Positions 24,796 through 35,294 are shown, counted from the stretch's first letter. The stretch is 64,000 nt of DNA from Mucilaginibacter geliditolerans (GCF_014200495.1 NZ_JACHBY010000002.1:868001-932000), one strand, 5' to 3'. Notes: a model not told the origin generated them from the letters alone. Translations and numbers: made by a program.

Positions 24796-27696
24796 ATGAA
24801 ACACCTTTATCCTTTTTTGGCCCTCGCTTTATTATCCGGGTTGTACGTTGAACGTAAACCCATGGAAGCTGAATTTAAAGATTCGGCAGCCTATCGCTGG
24901 CTTAACAAAAAGGTATATAATAAACGGCCGCTGGATGATATGGAGTACCTGGACAACTGGCGATCGTTCACCTCATCGGGGGTACAGGTAGTTGATGCCC
25001 GTAAGGTAATCACTACCCCCGACTCCAGCAGCTCTGTAGCCACCATTGAATTGTCGAAGCAATTTGTTCATGAAGGTAGTCAATCTTTATTAATGACCAC
25101 TCCTACCCGGCTTAACGGCCCGGCTCCGCTAAATGGCCGTGGCTGGGGAAGATCAGGCATCAGGCGGATATTTAATGGCGAGGACTGGACAAAATATAAT
25201 CGCATCTCCATTTGGATCTATCCCGACCTGCCCGGCTTTTACACCACGGCACTGGATGCCCAGCTTTATAACGATGGCAAGGAAAAACTGCCCGCCATAT
25301 TCGGGCAGGAAGGCCAAACCTCGTGGGTGCTGAAAAATCACCAATGGAACCACGTGGTTTGGGAAATCAGCAATGTTGCGCGGGATAAAGTAACCAGCTT
25401 TGAAATGTCCTATGGCTTATCCGGCAGTTATCCCGGTGAAGCTGATAAGATTCGTTTTTATTTTGATCAATTGGAGCTTGAAAAAGTTGATCCCGACAAA
25501 ATAGAAGGTTGGGATGTATGGAAAGGACGTATTGCATACCCTCATACCGGCTACCAGACCGGTGCTCAAAAAAGTGCTATAATCAGTAATATCGATGCAA
25601 AAACATTCCGATTGGTGGATCAGGATAGTCATAAGGTGGTGTTGAGCAAATCTGTGGCTAATGTCAGCTCCGCGATTGGTAAATTCCAGGTGTTGGATTT
25701 TTCAGAAATAAGAAAGCCCGGTAATTATGTACTGGCAGCAGGTGATGTGGTGACCAAACCTTTCCGCATCGGTGATGATGTATATGAACGTACGGTATGG
25801 AAAGCGCTCAACTTTTTTTATGCTGAACGCTGCGGCATAGCCATACCCGGCATACATGGCAACGAGCATAACGACTGGGTTTGCACCCACGGCAACAGGA
25901 AAATAGTAACCAATGGCGGCTGGCATGATGCGGGCGATCTTTCCCAAAGTTTTGAGGGCACAGAAGAGATCACCGCTGCCTTGTTCAGCATGGCTGAGAA
26001 ACTCCATGAGCGGAACAGTAACCCTGAACTATACGATCGTGTGCTCGAAGAAGCTAAGTGGGGGCTCGACTGGATCTTAAAGAATAACTTTGGTGATGGT
26101 TATCGTAACACAGGCTCACTCAATAGTCGCAGAACCAATAATATAATTGGTGATGATGATGACCCTATAGCCACTGCGCAAAACAGCCCAATGGCCAATT
26201 TTGAGGCTGCGGGTGTTGAGGCCCAGGCCTACCGGGTATTAAAAGGCAGCGACCCTGACTTAGCGGCCTATGCCTTAAAAACCGCTGAAAGCGACTGGCA
26301 ATTTGCCCTAACGGGGATGTCATCGGTTAAACCATCAAAAGATATATGGCGCGGTACATTTGATTCGAACAATGTAGAGGATGAGTTGCCATCGCAGGCT
26401 ATATTGGCATCGGTAAACTTGTGGAAAGCGACCGGCGATCAGCAATATGAAAAACTGGCAACGTCATTAGCGCCCGTGATCATGAATGCCCAGCAACAGC
26501 AACGCACGGATTGGGACACGCCCCTAACCGGCTTTTTTTATACCACTACAACTAAGGAACGAATACTACATTATTGCCACCGGGGCCGTGAACAGGCGCC
26601 CGCCATGGCGCTCACCGCGCTTTGCGATGCTTTCCCAAATCACCATGACTGGATAAAATGGTATACATCAGTAACACTTTATGCCGAATACCTTAAAACC
26701 ATTGCAAAGTACTCCGCTCCTTATGATATGATGCCCGCATCGGTTTATACCGACACTGAATATCGGCACGTACCCGAAAGCCGGCAGGCCTCATTCCGCC
26801 AGCAGGTGTTACAAGGCATATCTTTAGGTAAAGGTCATTACCTGCGGATATTCCCGGTATGGATGGACTATCGCGGCAACTTCGGTACCATTTTACCACA
26901 GGCGCAGGCATTGGCAAGTGCAGGGCAATTGCGCGGTGACTTAGCCGCGGAGGGATTAGCCATACGCCAACTGGAATGGATCATTGGCCGTAACCCTTTT
27001 GCTGAAAGCACCATGTATGGCGAGGGTTATGATTTTGTGCCGCTTTACTCCCCTTCATCAGGCGATATGGTAGGTGGTTTACCGGTGGGCATACAAACCC
27101 GTGGCGAAAGTGATGCTCCCTACTGGCCCGTACAAGCCATGTGGACCTATAAAGAGATCTGGGGTCACCCGGTAACCAATTGGATCTGGCTGTTGTCTGC
27201 CATCGAGGGCCCGGCTATGGTTCAGGGCCGGGCGGATGCACCGGTAATTTTTGAAGAAGTACATACACATCAACGCATCACGGTAAGTGCAACATCAGGC
27301 CACTTTAAAACAACTGTACCCGAAGGGGAATACAAAATTATCAGCAGCGGCCGCACCCAAACACAAACTTTTTTACCGGGTTCATCCTATGAACTAGAAT
27401 GCAGGCCGGTCGAAATGTTAAACTATACTGTATCAAAACAAACCGATGCGAACGGATTGGTAATTATCAGGTTAACAGCACAAGGTAATGGCAGCCATCA
27501 TTTCAATTTCCGTACCGATAATTTAACGCTGGATGATGCTTCGAAGGAAATTAGCCTGCTACCCGGCAAAACTGCTCAACTCATATGGCACGGGCATATC
27601 GGGGAAATGAACAAACCATGGGTAGCGGTAGTTTTTCCCGACGGCCAGTTATCCCAACGTAAGGAACTGAGGGGCGCAGCCTGGGATAAGGATTAA
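24796..27696 (+). CDS. Glycoside hydrolase family 9 protein
   Basis: 966 residues, N-terminal hydrophobic leader without a clear cleavage motif. Residues about 45-225 resemble a carbohydrate-binding or jelly-roll domain (YNRISIWIYPDLPGFY, IRFYFDQLELEKV). Residues about 235-330 form the CelD_N immunoglobulin-like domain, and about 330-800 the GH9 alpha/alpha barrel. The GGWHDAGD motif gives D378 and D381 as nucleophile and base candidates; E787 in WTYKEIWG sits where the acid glutamate is expected. A beta-rich tail follows. GH9 enzymes cut beta-1,4-glucans and related polymers. It is not attached to a susCD pair. Bond and substrate remain open. Confidence 0.85.
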   Translation: MKHLYPFLALALLSGLYVERKPMEAEFKDSAAYRWLNKKVYNKRPLDDMEYLDNWRSFTSSGVQVVDARKVITTPDSSSSVATIELSKQFVHEGSQSLLMTTPTRLNGPAPLNGRGWGRSGIRRIFNGEDWTKYNRISIWIYPDLPGFYTTALDAQLYNDGKEKLPAIFGQEGQTSWVLKNHQWNHVVWEISNVARDKVTSFEMSYGLSGSYPGEADKIRFYFDQLELEKVDPDKIEGWDVWKGRIAYPHTGYQTGAQKSAIISNIDAKTFRLVDQDSHKVVLSKSVANVSSAIGKFQVLDFSEIRKPGNYVLAAGDVVTKPFRIGDDVYERTVWKALNFFYAERCGIAIPGIHGNEHNDWVCTHGNRKIVTNGGWHDAGDLSQSFEGTEEITAALFSMAEKLHERNSNPELYDRVLEEAKWGLDWILKNNFGDGYRNTGSLNSRRTNNIIGDDDDPIATAQNSPMANFEAAGVEAQAYRVLKGSDPDLAAYALKTAESDWQFALTGMSSVKPSKDIWRGTFDSNNVEDELPSQAILASVNLWKATGDQQYEKLATSLAPVIMNAQQQQRTDWDTPLTGFFYTTTTKERILHYCHRGREQAPAMALTALCDAFPNHHDWIKWYTSVTLYAEYLKTIAKYSAPYDMMPASVYTDTEYRHVPESRQASFRQQVLQGISLGKGHYLRIFPVWMDYRGNFGTILPQAQALASAGQLRGDLAAEGLAIRQLEWIIGRNPFAESTMYGEGYDFVPLYSPSSGDMVGGLPVGIQTRGESDAPYWPVQAMWTYKEIWGHPVTNWIWLLSAIEGPAMVQGRADAPVIFEEVHTHQRITVSATSGHFKTTVPEGEYKIISSGRTQTQTFLPGSSYELECRPVEMLNYTVSKQTDANGLVIIRLTAQGNGSHHFNFRTDNLTLDDASKEISLLPGKTAQLIWHGHIGEMNKPWVAVVFPDGQLSQRKELRGAAWDKD

Positions 27697-27712
27697 CGAT
27701 ATGCTATGAACA

Positions 27713-27749
27713 AAAAAGGACAGGGCATAAATTATGCCCTGTCCTTTTT
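27713..27749. terminator. Strong bidirectional terminator
   Basis: A perfect inverted repeat: 18-base arms (27713-27730 and 27732-27749, core GGACAGGGCAT) with A-run left and T-run right, between the convergent GH9 and GH32 genes. Confidence 0.95.
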
Positions 27750-27772
27750 ATAATGAACCTTATATTAACAAA

Positions 27773-29317
27773 CTACTTTCCCAATATACTCATATCCCAC
27801 ATCTTCAGGCTGCTTATTACTACCTTGCCATCGCTGAATGCTGATAATCCATTAGCGCCGGCATCAGGATAGATCATGGTTGAAATTACTTTTTCGCCAC
27901 CATTACCCAATACCTCAAGGGATGATCTGTCCATCAGTACCTGTATCCTAACTTTGCCATTTACAGCTTTCATTGGGGCTGTTAAAACCAGGTTATCGGC
28001 AGGCTTATTTTCCTTTTCGGCATCTGTACAGTCAACATACAATTCCTGTTTAACAGCGTCATAACCAACCGCTACTTTTTTAGCTACCGTACCATCTGTA
28101 TTTTTCAGTTCTGCTAGATAAAAGCCCACTTTATTTGCGCCGTTTAATTTAAACTCTGCATCTATCCAATAGGCATTACTATCAAAATGACCCGGTTTAG
28201 ATAGTTTAACACCTTTGCTGCCAACGGCTAAATCTTTAGCTGTAAACACATTATTGTTAGCTAGTTTTGATAAAGATGAGCTGATAATGGTAGATGGGGT
28301 TTGGATAAGTCTTAACCCATCCGCAGTTGTTTTTAATGACAGATCTCGGGGGATGGCCATCTGGCCTTTCCATGGATAGGTTTCAGGCTTACCATTTTGC
28401 AGCCAGCCTAAAAGTATCTTTTTATTGGCAGGAGCATTTCGCCACGCTATCGCAGCGTAAAAGCAATCGCCATAATCTACCGTTAAAACTTTATCGTCAG
28501 TATTATCGTTTTTAAACGTTACGCCATCAAAATCACCAACAAAGTATTGCATCAGCGGACCATGCCCCCCGCCTGATGATACAAAAAGCGCCCATTTGGT
28601 TTTAGCGGGATCACCATCAACAGTTAATGGTAGTATTGACGGGCATTCCCAACCATTTTTAGTAAAACCCGCAGGACCGAAATCACTCAACTTTGCCCAG
28701 TCTTTTAAATTTTTTGAACCGTAAAACCTTACCATGTGCTCGTTAACCATTGATACCGTCATGATCCATTGTTTAGTTGGCGCGTACCAAAAAACGTTAG
28801 GGTCACGGAAATCGCTTTTATTAAGGTCGATAACCGGGTTATGGGCGTACAATTTATAGGATAAGCCATTATCATTACTATAAGCAATAAATTGTGATTC
28901 TTTTTTTTGCTTTGGCTGATCGGCTGTGAAAATTGCCACCAGCGGCGCTTTTCCATTTATACCAAAGCCGCTGCTATTATCCTTATCCAACACTGCTGAG
29001 CCTGAGAATATCCAGGTAGTGGTATCCTTTGTAACCACTTCAGGTATGGCCACAGGGTAGTTTTTCCAGTGTACCAGGTCCTTACTGGTGGCGTGGCCCC
29101 AGCTCATGTGGCCCCATTTGTTTTCAAAAGGGTTTTTTTGATAATATAACTGAAACTCACCATTCAGGTACATCAATCCGTTGGGGTCGTTAGTCCAGTT
29201 TGTTGGCGGGCTGTAATGATACACCGGCCGCCATTGCGGGGTTGGTGTAGCCTGCTGAGCAATTGACTTTACTGCTGCCAGCATCAGCAGCAATACAATG
29301 AACTTTGCTTTATACAT
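27773..29317 (-). CDS. Glycoside hydrolase family 32 fructanase (levanase/inulinase type)
   Basis: 514 residues from the ATG at 29317, which begins a clean signal peptide (YKAKFIVLLLMLAAVKSIAQ); an upstream ATG at 29368 would bury it. The five-bladed propeller shows the three GH32 catalytic motifs: WTNDPNG (nucleophile D44), FRDPNVFWY (transition-state Asp) and WECPSIL (acid Glu). The C-terminal beta-sandwich follows from about residue 345. It removes beta-D-fructose units from inulin, levan or sucrose. It is the last gene of the leftward fructan locus, 148 bases after susD with a hairpin between, so its level may be set apart from susCD. Confidence 0.95.
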   Translation of the reverse strand: MYKAKFIVLLLMLAAVKSIAQQATPTPQWRPVYHYSPPTNWTNDPNGLMYLNGEFQLYYQKNPFENKWGHMSWGHATSKDLVHWKNYPVAIPEVVTKDTTTWIFSGSAVLDKDNSSGFGINGKAPLVAIFTADQPKQKKESQFIAYSNDNGLSYKLYAHNPVIDLNKSDFRDPNVFWYAPTKQWIMTVSMVNEHMVRFYGSKNLKDWAKLSDFGPAGFTKNGWECPSILPLTVDGDPAKTKWALFVSSGGGHGPLMQYFVGDFDGVTFKNDNTDDKVLTVDYGDCFYAAIAWRNAPANKKILLGWLQNGKPETYPWKGQMAIPRDLSLKTTADGLRLIQTPSTIISSSLSKLANNNVFTAKDLAVGSKGVKLSKPGHFDSNAYWIDAEFKLNGANKVGFYLAELKNTDGTVAKKVAVGYDAVKQELYVDCTDAEKENKPADNLVLTAPMKAVNGKVRIQVLMDRSSLEVLGNGGEKVISTMIYPDAGANGLSAFSDGKVVISSLKMWDMSILGK

Positions 29318-29408
29318 GGTTTTAAATTTATGGGTTAAAATTGGCATTGTAATATAATTAGTTAGCATGAATGACGGTTGTTGGCTTGCTTTTTATAAAA
29401 TGATAAAA

Positions 29409-29438
29409 GAACTGCTCATCAATAATGATGAACAGTTC
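29409..29438 (-). terminator. Hairpin between susD and the GH32 gene
   Basis: Arms GAACTGCTCATCA and TGATGAACAGTTC pair with one mismatch around ATAA, followed leftward by T-rich sequence. As the GH32 gene continues in the same direction, this is likely a partial terminator or 3'-end stabiliser of the susCD transcript. Confidence 0.75.
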
Positions 29439-29464
29439 ATTAACACAAACTATCTATTTTAATA

Positions 29465-31192
29465 TTACCACCCTGGGTTCTGTTTATATAAACCTTTGCT
29501 AAAGTTTATCTGGTTTAAAGATATAGGGAGGTACTCGTCACGATTTTTAGTAAAATGCGCCCCGGCTAAGTGAGGTGTACGGGTTGTTTCCACAGCGAAA
29601 TAACTGTTAAGATAGGTATCGGCAATTCCCCACCTAACAAGATCGAAAAACCTGTACCCTTCCATTGAAAATTCCAGTCTTCGTTCAAACATCAGCGCCT
29701 GCCAGGCATAATCATTTGTCCAAGTGCAATTAACACCGGGCTTATAAATATCCATCTTATAGTTTGATGTTGGCTGGCCATTGGCCTGTATAAGTAAAGC
29801 CGTGCTATTCATGGCCCTTTGGCGTACTTCGTTTATCAATGGCAATGCAGCGTTCTCCTGCCCCATTTTTATTAATGCTTCAGCTTTCATTAATAATACA
29901 TCGGCATAGCGGATAATCTCCCAATCTTTTGAGCTCGACATAAATGGCGGGAACCTGGTGAACGATGGATCAGTATATGCAACTGTTTCCTTCATGCTTA
30001 ATAACGGGCCATATGTTTGCGGTGCACGCGCCCATGAGGCATCGTATAATAAAGCCGTTTGATATTTATAAGGATGGCCCGGTATTGCCACAGTATGATC
30101 GAGCCGCGGATCAAATGTATTGGATGAATAGCCGTCTGTAGATACAACATCAGTATTATTAAACGTATCAAACTCGGGCAAGCCATTTGCATCAGTTTTG
30201 AAAGCGTTTACCATATTGTTACTGGGTACATGGAAACCACAGCAGCCATATTGTACATTCATTGGATAATTCAGGCAATGCCCATAATCAAGCCTGCCCA
30301 GTGGGGTACCATCATTTTTAGAATATTGAATGGAGAATACAGATTCAGATGAATTACCATATTGTGGTAAAAAGTTATTTGCAAAGTCGGGATTAAGGCT
30401 ATAATGTCCTGAATTGATCACGCTGTCGCAATATGTATTTACTTCGGCCAGCTTTGTTTGATCTATGCCTGTTACATTATTATTAGCATCCTGCGTATAA
30501 GCCTGGTATAAAAGCGTTTTAGCCAGATAAGCTTGTGCTGCACCTTTGCTTGCCCGCCCAACCTGTGATTGTATTGCCGGTAAGTTTACAGCTGCAAAAC
30601 GGAAATCATTGGCAATATTTGTCCATAGCTGATCGCTTGTTAAAGCCACATTTGAAACCGCGCCATAACTGGCAGCAGATTTTTGAAGTGTTTCGTCAAT
30701 CCATGGAACATGGTTAAACAATATCTTTAAAAGAAAATAAAAATGGCCCCTCAAAAACCGTAGCTCAGCCTCTCTTTCAACTTTTTGAGGATAATTAGCC
30801 ACTGATTGGCCCTCTACTAAGGTAAGGGCCGTATTTGCCCTTGCAATACCTACGTATAGCTGGTAAAACACTGCATCGCTTGATGCATTGGTGATCACAT
30901 TGGTTGAAAAGGTTTCATATTCATTAAACTCAACCACATCACCCGAGCCACCCCCACCTTTATAGGCATCGCCGCTGCGGATACTACCAAAGGCCCACAT
31001 GCTACTGAAGGGATAAGTATAATGGTCATTACCTAAGTATGAATACGCTGCGGTAACCATAGCATCGGTATTAGCAGGGGTTGTCAGATCGGCCGATGAA
31101 ACTACGCCTTGTGGTGTTTCATCCAGGTATTTTTTGCACGACACAAACACTGTACATAAAATAAGTGCCGCTATATATTTAAAATTTTTCAT
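29465..31192 (-). CDS. SusD-family fructan-binding lipoprotein
   Basis: 575 residues; lipobox leader ending VFVSC. N-terminal KKYLDETPQGVVSSADLTTP and LRFLRGHFYFLLKILFNHVPW are typical of SusD helices; the C-terminus has WEIIRYADVLLMKAEALIKM and FERRLEFSMEGYRFFDLVRWG. It follows susC by 15 bases. The substrate call (levan or inulin) comes from the GH32, fructokinase and fructose-type sensor in the same locus, not from residues in this protein. Confidence 0.95.
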   Translation of the reverse strand: MKNFKYIAALILCTVFVSCKKYLDETPQGVVSSADLTTPANTDAMVTAAYSYLGNDHYTYPFSSMWAFGSIRSGDAYKGGGGSGDVVEFNEYETFSTNVITNASSDAVFYQLYVGIARANTALTLVEGQSVANYPQKVEREAELRFLRGHFYFLLKILFNHVPWIDETLQKSAASYGAVSNVALTSDQLWTNIANDFRFAAVNLPAIQSQVGRASKGAAQAYLAKTLLYQAYTQDANNNVTGIDQTKLAEVNTYCDSVINSGHYSLNPDFANNFLPQYGNSSESVFSIQYSKNDGTPLGRLDYGHCLNYPMNVQYGCCGFHVPSNNMVNAFKTDANGLPEFDTFNNTDVVSTDGYSSNTFDPRLDHTVAIPGHPYKYQTALLYDASWARAPQTYGPLLSMKETVAYTDPSFTRFPPFMSSSKDWEIIRYADVLLMKAEALIKMGQENAALPLINEVRQRAMNSTALLIQANGQPTSNYKMDIYKPGVNCTWTNDYAWQALMFERRLEFSMEGYRFFDLVRWGIADTYLNSYFAVETTRTPHLAGAHFTKNRDEYLPISLNQINFSKGLYKQNPGW

Positions 31193-31207
31193 GTTCTTAT
31201 ATATTTA

Positions 31208-34200
31208 CTAGTAGGAAAAATTAACGCCTATTGTTGTTATTACCGGGATTGGATAAGCATTGCCCGGGTTCTCCGGATCAGGCCCTGTATAAGTTGAACT
31301 CTTGAACTTTAATAAATTGCTGGCCTGTATGTATACTGTAGCTCGCTGGATCTTTATTTTCTTAAGCGCGTTTTTCAGGTCGTAAGCCAATTGTATATTC
31401 CTAAGTTTAAGATATGAGCCGCTTTCAAGAAAATAGGTAGAATAACGCCCCTCGTTATTAGCATCGATTAATGTAAGAGCAGGAATGGTTGACTTAGGGT
31501 TTTGTGGTGTCCATGCCTGTAATGTCCTGGTACCCCAGTTTGAGCCAGGTGCAAGCGAGGTAAAGTCGGTTAAATATTTATAAGAGTTATACACTAAACC
31601 ACCCTCAACCCCCTGGAAGAAAAATGTAAGATTAAAATCTTTGTAGCCGATTGAAGTATTTAAGCCATAAGTGAAATTAGGATCAGATGTACCCAGGAAT
31701 TTCTGGTCATTCTGATCAATCACACCATCATTATTCAAATCCTCATATCTTATCCTGCCTAATCCTTTACCAGGTTGAGCTGCTGAATTTGCTACCTCGG
31801 CAGCTGATGTAAATATCCCTTGTACCACGTATCCGTATTCGGAGTTTATAGAACGGCCCAATACAGTTTCTGTAGTGCCATTGCCCGGGTAGCCGGTAAG
31901 TACATCTGATGGTAATTTAGTTACCTTATTACGGTAGGCGGCAATATTGCCTGTTACATTAAATGTAATGTCGTGTGTTATATTACCATTGTATGAAAGT
32001 AGCGTTTCAAAACCCTTATTTTCCATTGATGCACCGTTAAGGTATTCATTACCACCCTCGCCAAGTACAGCCAGGTATGGAGGCTCAATTAAAATATTGG
32101 TGGTGTTTTTGATGAAATAATCAAATGACCCGGTAAATTTATTGTTGAATAAACCAAAATCTAAACCAAAGTTTGATTGTGTTGTAGTTTCCCACTTTAG
32201 CTTAGGGTTGCCTGTTTGTGTTGATGTAAAGCCGGAAGGTAATGTTCCTGAACCCTTTCCATTTAAATCATATGCGCTGCCGCTATCACCGCTGAAGGCT
32301 GCTGCATTACCATATATAGACTGGTAAAGTGAATAAATTGCGTTATTGTTGATGTTTTGGTTACCTGTTTGCCCCCAGCCGTAGCGTAATTTCAGATCTG
32401 AAATAAACGGCATGTTATCTTTTACAAAATCCTCCTGGCTCACTCTCCACCCAACAGACCCGGCGGGGAAAACTGCGTATCTGTTATCAGACCCAAATTT
32501 TGAAGACCCATCCCTCCTTACTGTTGCAGATGCAAGGTATTTATCATCGTATGAATAGGTGGCTTTACCAAAATAGGAAAGCAAGGCATCACCGCTGCCG
32601 CCACCGTTAACAACTATGTTAGTTGTACCGGCGCTCAGGTAGGCATAGTCAATATTATTTAATGCCAGCCCCTGCGCGCTTGCGTTAAAATTCTGGTATT
32701 TGTCCTTTATATTTTCTTCACCTGCCAAAAAGTTAAACTTGCTTTTACCTAAACTAAGATCGTAGGTTAATTGGTTTTGCCATGTTTCTGTTACCTCATA
32801 ATCGGTTGATTGGCCAACCTGGTTTGCCGGATTGGATAAAAAGCCTGCCACATAAGGTAATTGCAACGACCTAAAATAATTACCTGCAAAGTCGGCAGCG
32901 TAAGTAGTTTTAAAGTGAAGATTTGGCAAAATAGCCAGATCGATATAAGCATTACCGAATACTCGTCCGAAGGCATTAACATTTTGCTTGTTATCCTCAA
33001 TAAGCCTAACCGGGTTATCACGGTCATCCATACCGGCAACGGGGCCTCCCCAGCCACCATCAACTGTATGAACCGGAATAATAGGGTTTTCAATTAATGA
33101 TAGTAATGTTATACTTGAGGTTGGCAATACAGGATCCTTCATATAAGTAGCAGAAAGTGTTTCGCCAATTTTCAGCCTGCCATTAAAGAAATTATAATCA
33201 GAGTTATACCTGGCATTATATTTTGTATCGCCCGTTTCCTTAATAATACCTTTATCATTATAGTATCCAACCGAAAACAATGAATTGCCATGCGGCGATC
33301 CATTTGATATGGTAAGGCTATAATTTTGTAAAATTGAGGTTTGTGATACCTCATTAAACCAATTGGTATTTGCCGACTTCATGGTATGAGCAGCATCAAT
33401 ATAAGCAGGTACAATTACGCTGTTTAACTGCGGGTTACTGTAATTCTTATTCCAGTCATAGGTATATATGCCATTGCTAACCGATGGATCGATAGGACTA
33501 GCTGCATTGGGGCCAAATTCATCATCATTAACCTGTGCCTGCCAGTAAGCCTGCCCATGCTGTATGGTATTAAGCGGCGATAGTTTGCTGTTATAATATT
33601 GCAGCGAAGTTGATGCATTAAAATCAATTCTTTGTGTGCCGTTCTTACCTTTTTTTGTGGTGATGATGATAACCCCCGCGGCAGCCCTTGAGCCGTAAAT
33701 GGTGGCCGACGAAGCATCACGTAAAACCTGGATAGATTCAATATCATTCTGATTAATTTCCTGTAATCCCCTTTCAGTCGGGATACCATCAATGATATAT
33801 AGGGGATCATTATCGTTTAGTGTGGTAGTTCCCCGCAGCCTTACTGTAACTGCCCCGTTTGGCGATCCATCTGCAAATATGGTCATGCCAGGTACGCGGC
33901 CCTGTAAGGCTTTCATAGCATTCCCTTCAGGTACATCTTTAATATCGTTTACATTCACTACGGTAACAGCACCTGTAAGATCCTTTTTCTTTTCAGATGT
34001 ATAACCGGTTACTACTACCTCATTTAAATCAGTTGCGCTTTCCTTAAAAACAATATTCAGCGTTTTAGTGCCATCTGCTACTTTCACTATAATAGGTTTT
34101 ACCCCTACATATGAAAATCTGAGCGTTTGGCCAACTGCTGCCGTAACATTGAATTTGCCGCCGGCATCTGTTATAGTTGCTTTTTGGGTTTCTAATACAA

Positions 34201-34327
34201 CAACCGTTACACCCGGAAGTGCCTGCGAATTTTTGTCAGCCACCGTGCCGCTGATTTGCCGGGTTTGTGCATAAGCTCCGCCTGCTAACATCACAAGCAA
34301 GGAACAAAAGAGTAATAGTTTTCTCAT
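31208..34327 (-). CDS. SusC-family TonB-dependent fructan receptor
   Basis: 1039 residues: signal peptide (LLLFCSLLVMLAGGAYAQ), CarboxypepD_reg domain (ISGTVADKNSQALPGVTVVV), junction LNEVVVTGYTSEKKKDLTG, plug with DPLYIIDGIPTERG and IQVLRDASSATIYGSRAAAG, then the barrel ending ITTIGVNFSY. It starts 36 bases after the fructokinase stop and heads susCD within the longer unit that begins at the sugar porter. Imports fructo-oligosaccharides by analogy with characterised fructan loci. Confidence 0.95.
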   Translation of the reverse strand: MRKLLLFCSLLVMLAGGAYAQTRQISGTVADKNSQALPGVTVVVLETQKATITDAGGKFNVTAAVGQTLRFSYVGVKPIIVKVADGTKTLNIVFKESATDLNEVVVTGYTSEKKKDLTGAVTVVNVNDIKDVPEGNAMKALQGRVPGMTIFADGSPNGAVTVRLRGTTTLNDNDPLYIIDGIPTERGLQEINQNDIESIQVLRDASSATIYGSRAAAGVIIITTKKGKNGTQRIDFNASTSLQYYNSKLSPLNTIQHGQAYWQAQVNDDEFGPNAASPIDPSVSNGIYTYDWNKNYSNPQLNSVIVPAYIDAAHTMKSANTNWFNEVSQTSILQNYSLTISNGSPHGNSLFSVGYYNDKGIIKETGDTKYNARYNSDYNFFNGRLKIGETLSATYMKDPVLPTSSITLLSLIENPIIPVHTVDGGWGGPVAGMDDRDNPVRLIEDNKQNVNAFGRVFGNAYIDLAILPNLHFKTTYAADFAGNYFRSLQLPYVAGFLSNPANQVGQSTDYEVTETWQNQLTYDLSLGKSKFNFLAGEENIKDKYQNFNASAQGLALNNIDYAYLSAGTTNIVVNGGGSGDALLSYFGKATYSYDDKYLASATVRRDGSSKFGSDNRYAVFPAGSVGWRVSQEDFVKDNMPFISDLKLRYGWGQTGNQNINNNAIYSLYQSIYGNAAAFSGDSGSAYDLNGKGSGTLPSGFTSTQTGNPKLKWETTTQSNFGLDFGLFNNKFTGSFDYFIKNTTNILIEPPYLAVLGEGGNEYLNGASMENKGFETLLSYNGNITHDITFNVTGNIAAYRNKVTKLPSDVLTGYPGNGTTETVLGRSINSEYGYVVQGIFTSAAEVANSAAQPGKGLGRIRYEDLNNDGVIDQNDQKFLGTSDPNFTYGLNTSIGYKDFNLTFFFQGVEGGLVYNSYKYLTDFTSLAPGSNWGTRTLQAWTPQNPKSTIPALTLIDANNEGRYSTYFLESGSYLKLRNIQLAYDLKNALKKIKIQRATVYIQASNLLKFKSSTYTGPDPENPGNAYPIPVITTIGVNFSY

Positions 34328-34363
34328 AATTCTAAGTATTGGTTTTTAATTTGTATGGCTGGT

Positions 34364-35284
34364 TTATAATTTGGTTTTGAAAATTTTTTCTCTGAAAACA
34401 TTGTATTCGCTTAACTGGTAATCAGGGCAACCGCCCTTTCTTGTTGCTATAAATCCGCCCATCGCTATAGCATTTTTTAATATTACCAGTGGCTCCTCAT
34501 GCAGGTAATGGCCTGCTAAAAAGGCTGCTAAAAATGAGTCGCCGCTGCCTATAGTATCAACTACCTTAACTTCACTGCCCCATACATGGTAGCCCTTATC
34601 ATTTTTGTAATAGGATGCCCCAAATTCTCCTTTGGTAATGATCACTTCCGGGATGTTGAAATGGTATTGTATAAATTTTACCTGCGCTGCTTCATTGTAT
34701 GATGTACTTCCGAAAAGCATCTGAACCATTTCCAGCTCGGCCTGGTTAAACTTTACAATATTGGCTTTGTTCAAAAGATCACCAAGCAGATCTTTACCGA
34801 TATAAGGCGGGCGCATATTAATATCCAAAACCTTTATCACATCGCTTTCTAAAATCTCAAAAAGTGTTTTCCTTGAAGTTTCATTCCGCGAAGCCAAACT
34901 GCCATATATAAAGTAGGTTGATGGCTGAAGCTGCTTTGTGATGCTATCTGAATAATTAATGAAATCCCATGCTACCGGATAGATGATCTCATAAGATACC
35001 TCATTTCCATTATTCATTTTAGCGATAACCTGGCCGGTTGGGTATTCCTCATCTGTTTGCAGCAGGTGGCTTTTTATACCCCAGTTATTCAGCAGTTGAG
35101 CGAGTTTTTTGCCGTCCTCATCGTTCCCTATTTTACTTACCAGGCTGGTTGCCATCCCCATTTTATTTAAATGATAAGCTACATTAAGCGGCGCACCGCC
35201 GGGCTGCGGCCCATCGGGCAAAACATCCCATAAAATTTCGCCGAAACAAATTGCAGGAGTCATATAATTTTCTGTTGTTTTCAT
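34364..35284 (-). CDS. PfkB-family fructokinase
   Basis: 306 residues from the ATG at 35284 (KTTENYMTPAICFGEILWDV), 10 bases after the porter stop; a longer frame would overlap the porter and is rejected. Ribokinase-fold signatures: PQPGGAPLNVAYHLNKMG near the N-terminus and DTIGSGDSFLAAFLAG near the C-terminus, where the Asp is the catalytic base. It phosphorylates fructose entering through the porter. In Bacteroides fructan loci the same pair (fructokinase with inner-membrane porter) is found. Confidence 0.93.
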   Translation of the reverse strand: MKTTENYMTPAICFGEILWDVLPDGPQPGGAPLNVAYHLNKMGMATSLVSKIGNDEDGKKLAQLLNNWGIKSHLLQTDEEYPTGQVIAKMNNGNEVSYEIIYPVAWDFINYSDSITKQLQPSTYFIYGSLASRNETSRKTLFEILESDVIKVLDINMRPPYIGKDLLGDLLNKANIVKFNQAELEMVQMLFGSTSYNEAAQVKFIQYHFNIPEVIITKGEFGASYYKNDKGYHVWGSEVKVVDTIGSGDSFLAAFLAGHYLHEEPLVILKNAIAMGGFIATRKGGCPDYQLSEYNVFREKIFKTKL

Positions 35285-35294
35285 ATTTTTCAGA

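Noticed and set aside
27773..29368. GH32 starting at 29368
   Set aside because: This would put 17 polar residues ahead of the signal peptide; the ATG at 29317 starts it properly.
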